From: JALTID01 sp027004335 [NCBI: bacterium] | GTDB lineage: Bacteria; JALSQH01 | Direction: 5' to 3' | Length of the DNA: 5,255 nt | NCBI GenBank assembly: GCA_027004335.1 | Contig: JALTID010000023.1 | Coordinates: 1-5,255 of the forward strand | Shown here: positions 5,070-5,255 of the stretch, in pieces | Layout of the letters: each line of letters opens with the position of its first letter | Position numbering within the stretch: the stretch's first letter is position 1 | Position numbers and translations under genes: made by a program | Notes under the pieces: model-generated | The model's input: the letters and a program-made list of their open reading frames with translations, nothing else | What the model was told of the DNA's origin: nothing | Databases searched by the model: none

Positions 5070-5255
5070 ATAATTCATAAACTTTCCTAAAAGGATAGAT
5101 ATCATGTTTGATCTTAAACACCCACACGATTCATTCTTTAAACATTTGATGGGTAATCCTCAAAATGTAAAAGATTTCATAGAGGCATTCTTGCCAGAGG
5201 AAATTGTAAGGAATCTTGACCTTGAGAATCTAAAGATAATTGACACAGAGAAGAT
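5070..5255 (+). repeat. Direct repeat copy 2: Rpn gene 5' region
   Basis: This is the partner of 2308-2493, in the same orientation, 2762 bases downstream, with the biotin operon between. It reaches the window end, so its true length is unknown. Confidence 0.85.
5104..5255 (+). CDS. Rpn-family (PD-(D/E)XK, transposase_31-like) nuclease, 3' end cut by window edge
   Basis: Fifty codons are visible, starting MFDLKHPHDSFFKHLMGNP and reaching LKIIDTEK, the standard N-terminal helical region of Rpn / transposase_31 proteins. These are DNA endonucleases that promote RecA-independent recombination and are common as multi-copy families. Compared with the remnant at 2342 the changes are S17G, R23K, K27E, A32E and K33E. 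An AAAAGGA ribosome site lies about 8 bases before the ATG. The catalytic region is outside the window, so I cannot tell whether this copy is complete. Confidence 0.85.
   Translation, partial: MFDLKHPHDSFFKHLMGNPQNVKDFIEAFLPEEIVRNLDLENLKIIDTEK

Overview
The window looks like bacterial chromosomal DNA from an AT-rich, probably obligately anaerobic organism. The bacterial signs are a lipoprotein signal with a lipobox Cys, Shine-Dalgarno sites and sigma70-like promoters. The anaerobe guess rests mainly on a biotin synthase that lacks two of the three Cys ligands of the E. coli-type [2Fe-2S] cluster, a pattern reported for anaerobe-type (Type II) BioB. I cannot name the species.

Left part (1-1400, minus strand): a two-gene envelope unit. 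The promoter-proximal gene (about 926-1340) encodes a small secreted protein with two beta-solenoid-like rungs and a C-terminal Gly-Gly-Cys / hydrophobic / Lys-Arg-Lys tail resembling a protein-sorting signal. Its best ribosome binding site and ATG are one base out of frame with its body. Overlapping its end by 14 bp is a lipoprotein gene (939 to 1 and beyond), cut by the window edge.

Second part (1489-2268, minus strand): an MNT nucleotidyltransferase / HEPN pair of the toxin-antitoxin-like type with its own promoter. A run of eight A residues at the gene junction is in the wrong phase. Removing one A would at once give the nucleotidyltransferase a shorter C-terminus and give the HEPN protein an ATG and its missing N-terminal helix.

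Right part (2308-5255, plus strand): a biotin operon, bioB-bioF, joined by a 4-bp ATGA overlap and lying between two direct copies of the start of an Rpn/PD-(D/E)XK (transposase_31-like) nuclease gene. The left copy is a broken 63-codon remnant; the right copy runs intact off the window. GC-rich REP-like palindromes lie right after the break in the left copy and just upstream of the right copy. This region appears shaped by duplication and small repeats around a housekeeping vitamin operon. BioF makes the 8-amino-7-oxononanoate skeleton and BioB closes the thiophane ring; the middle steps (BioA, BioD) are not encoded here.
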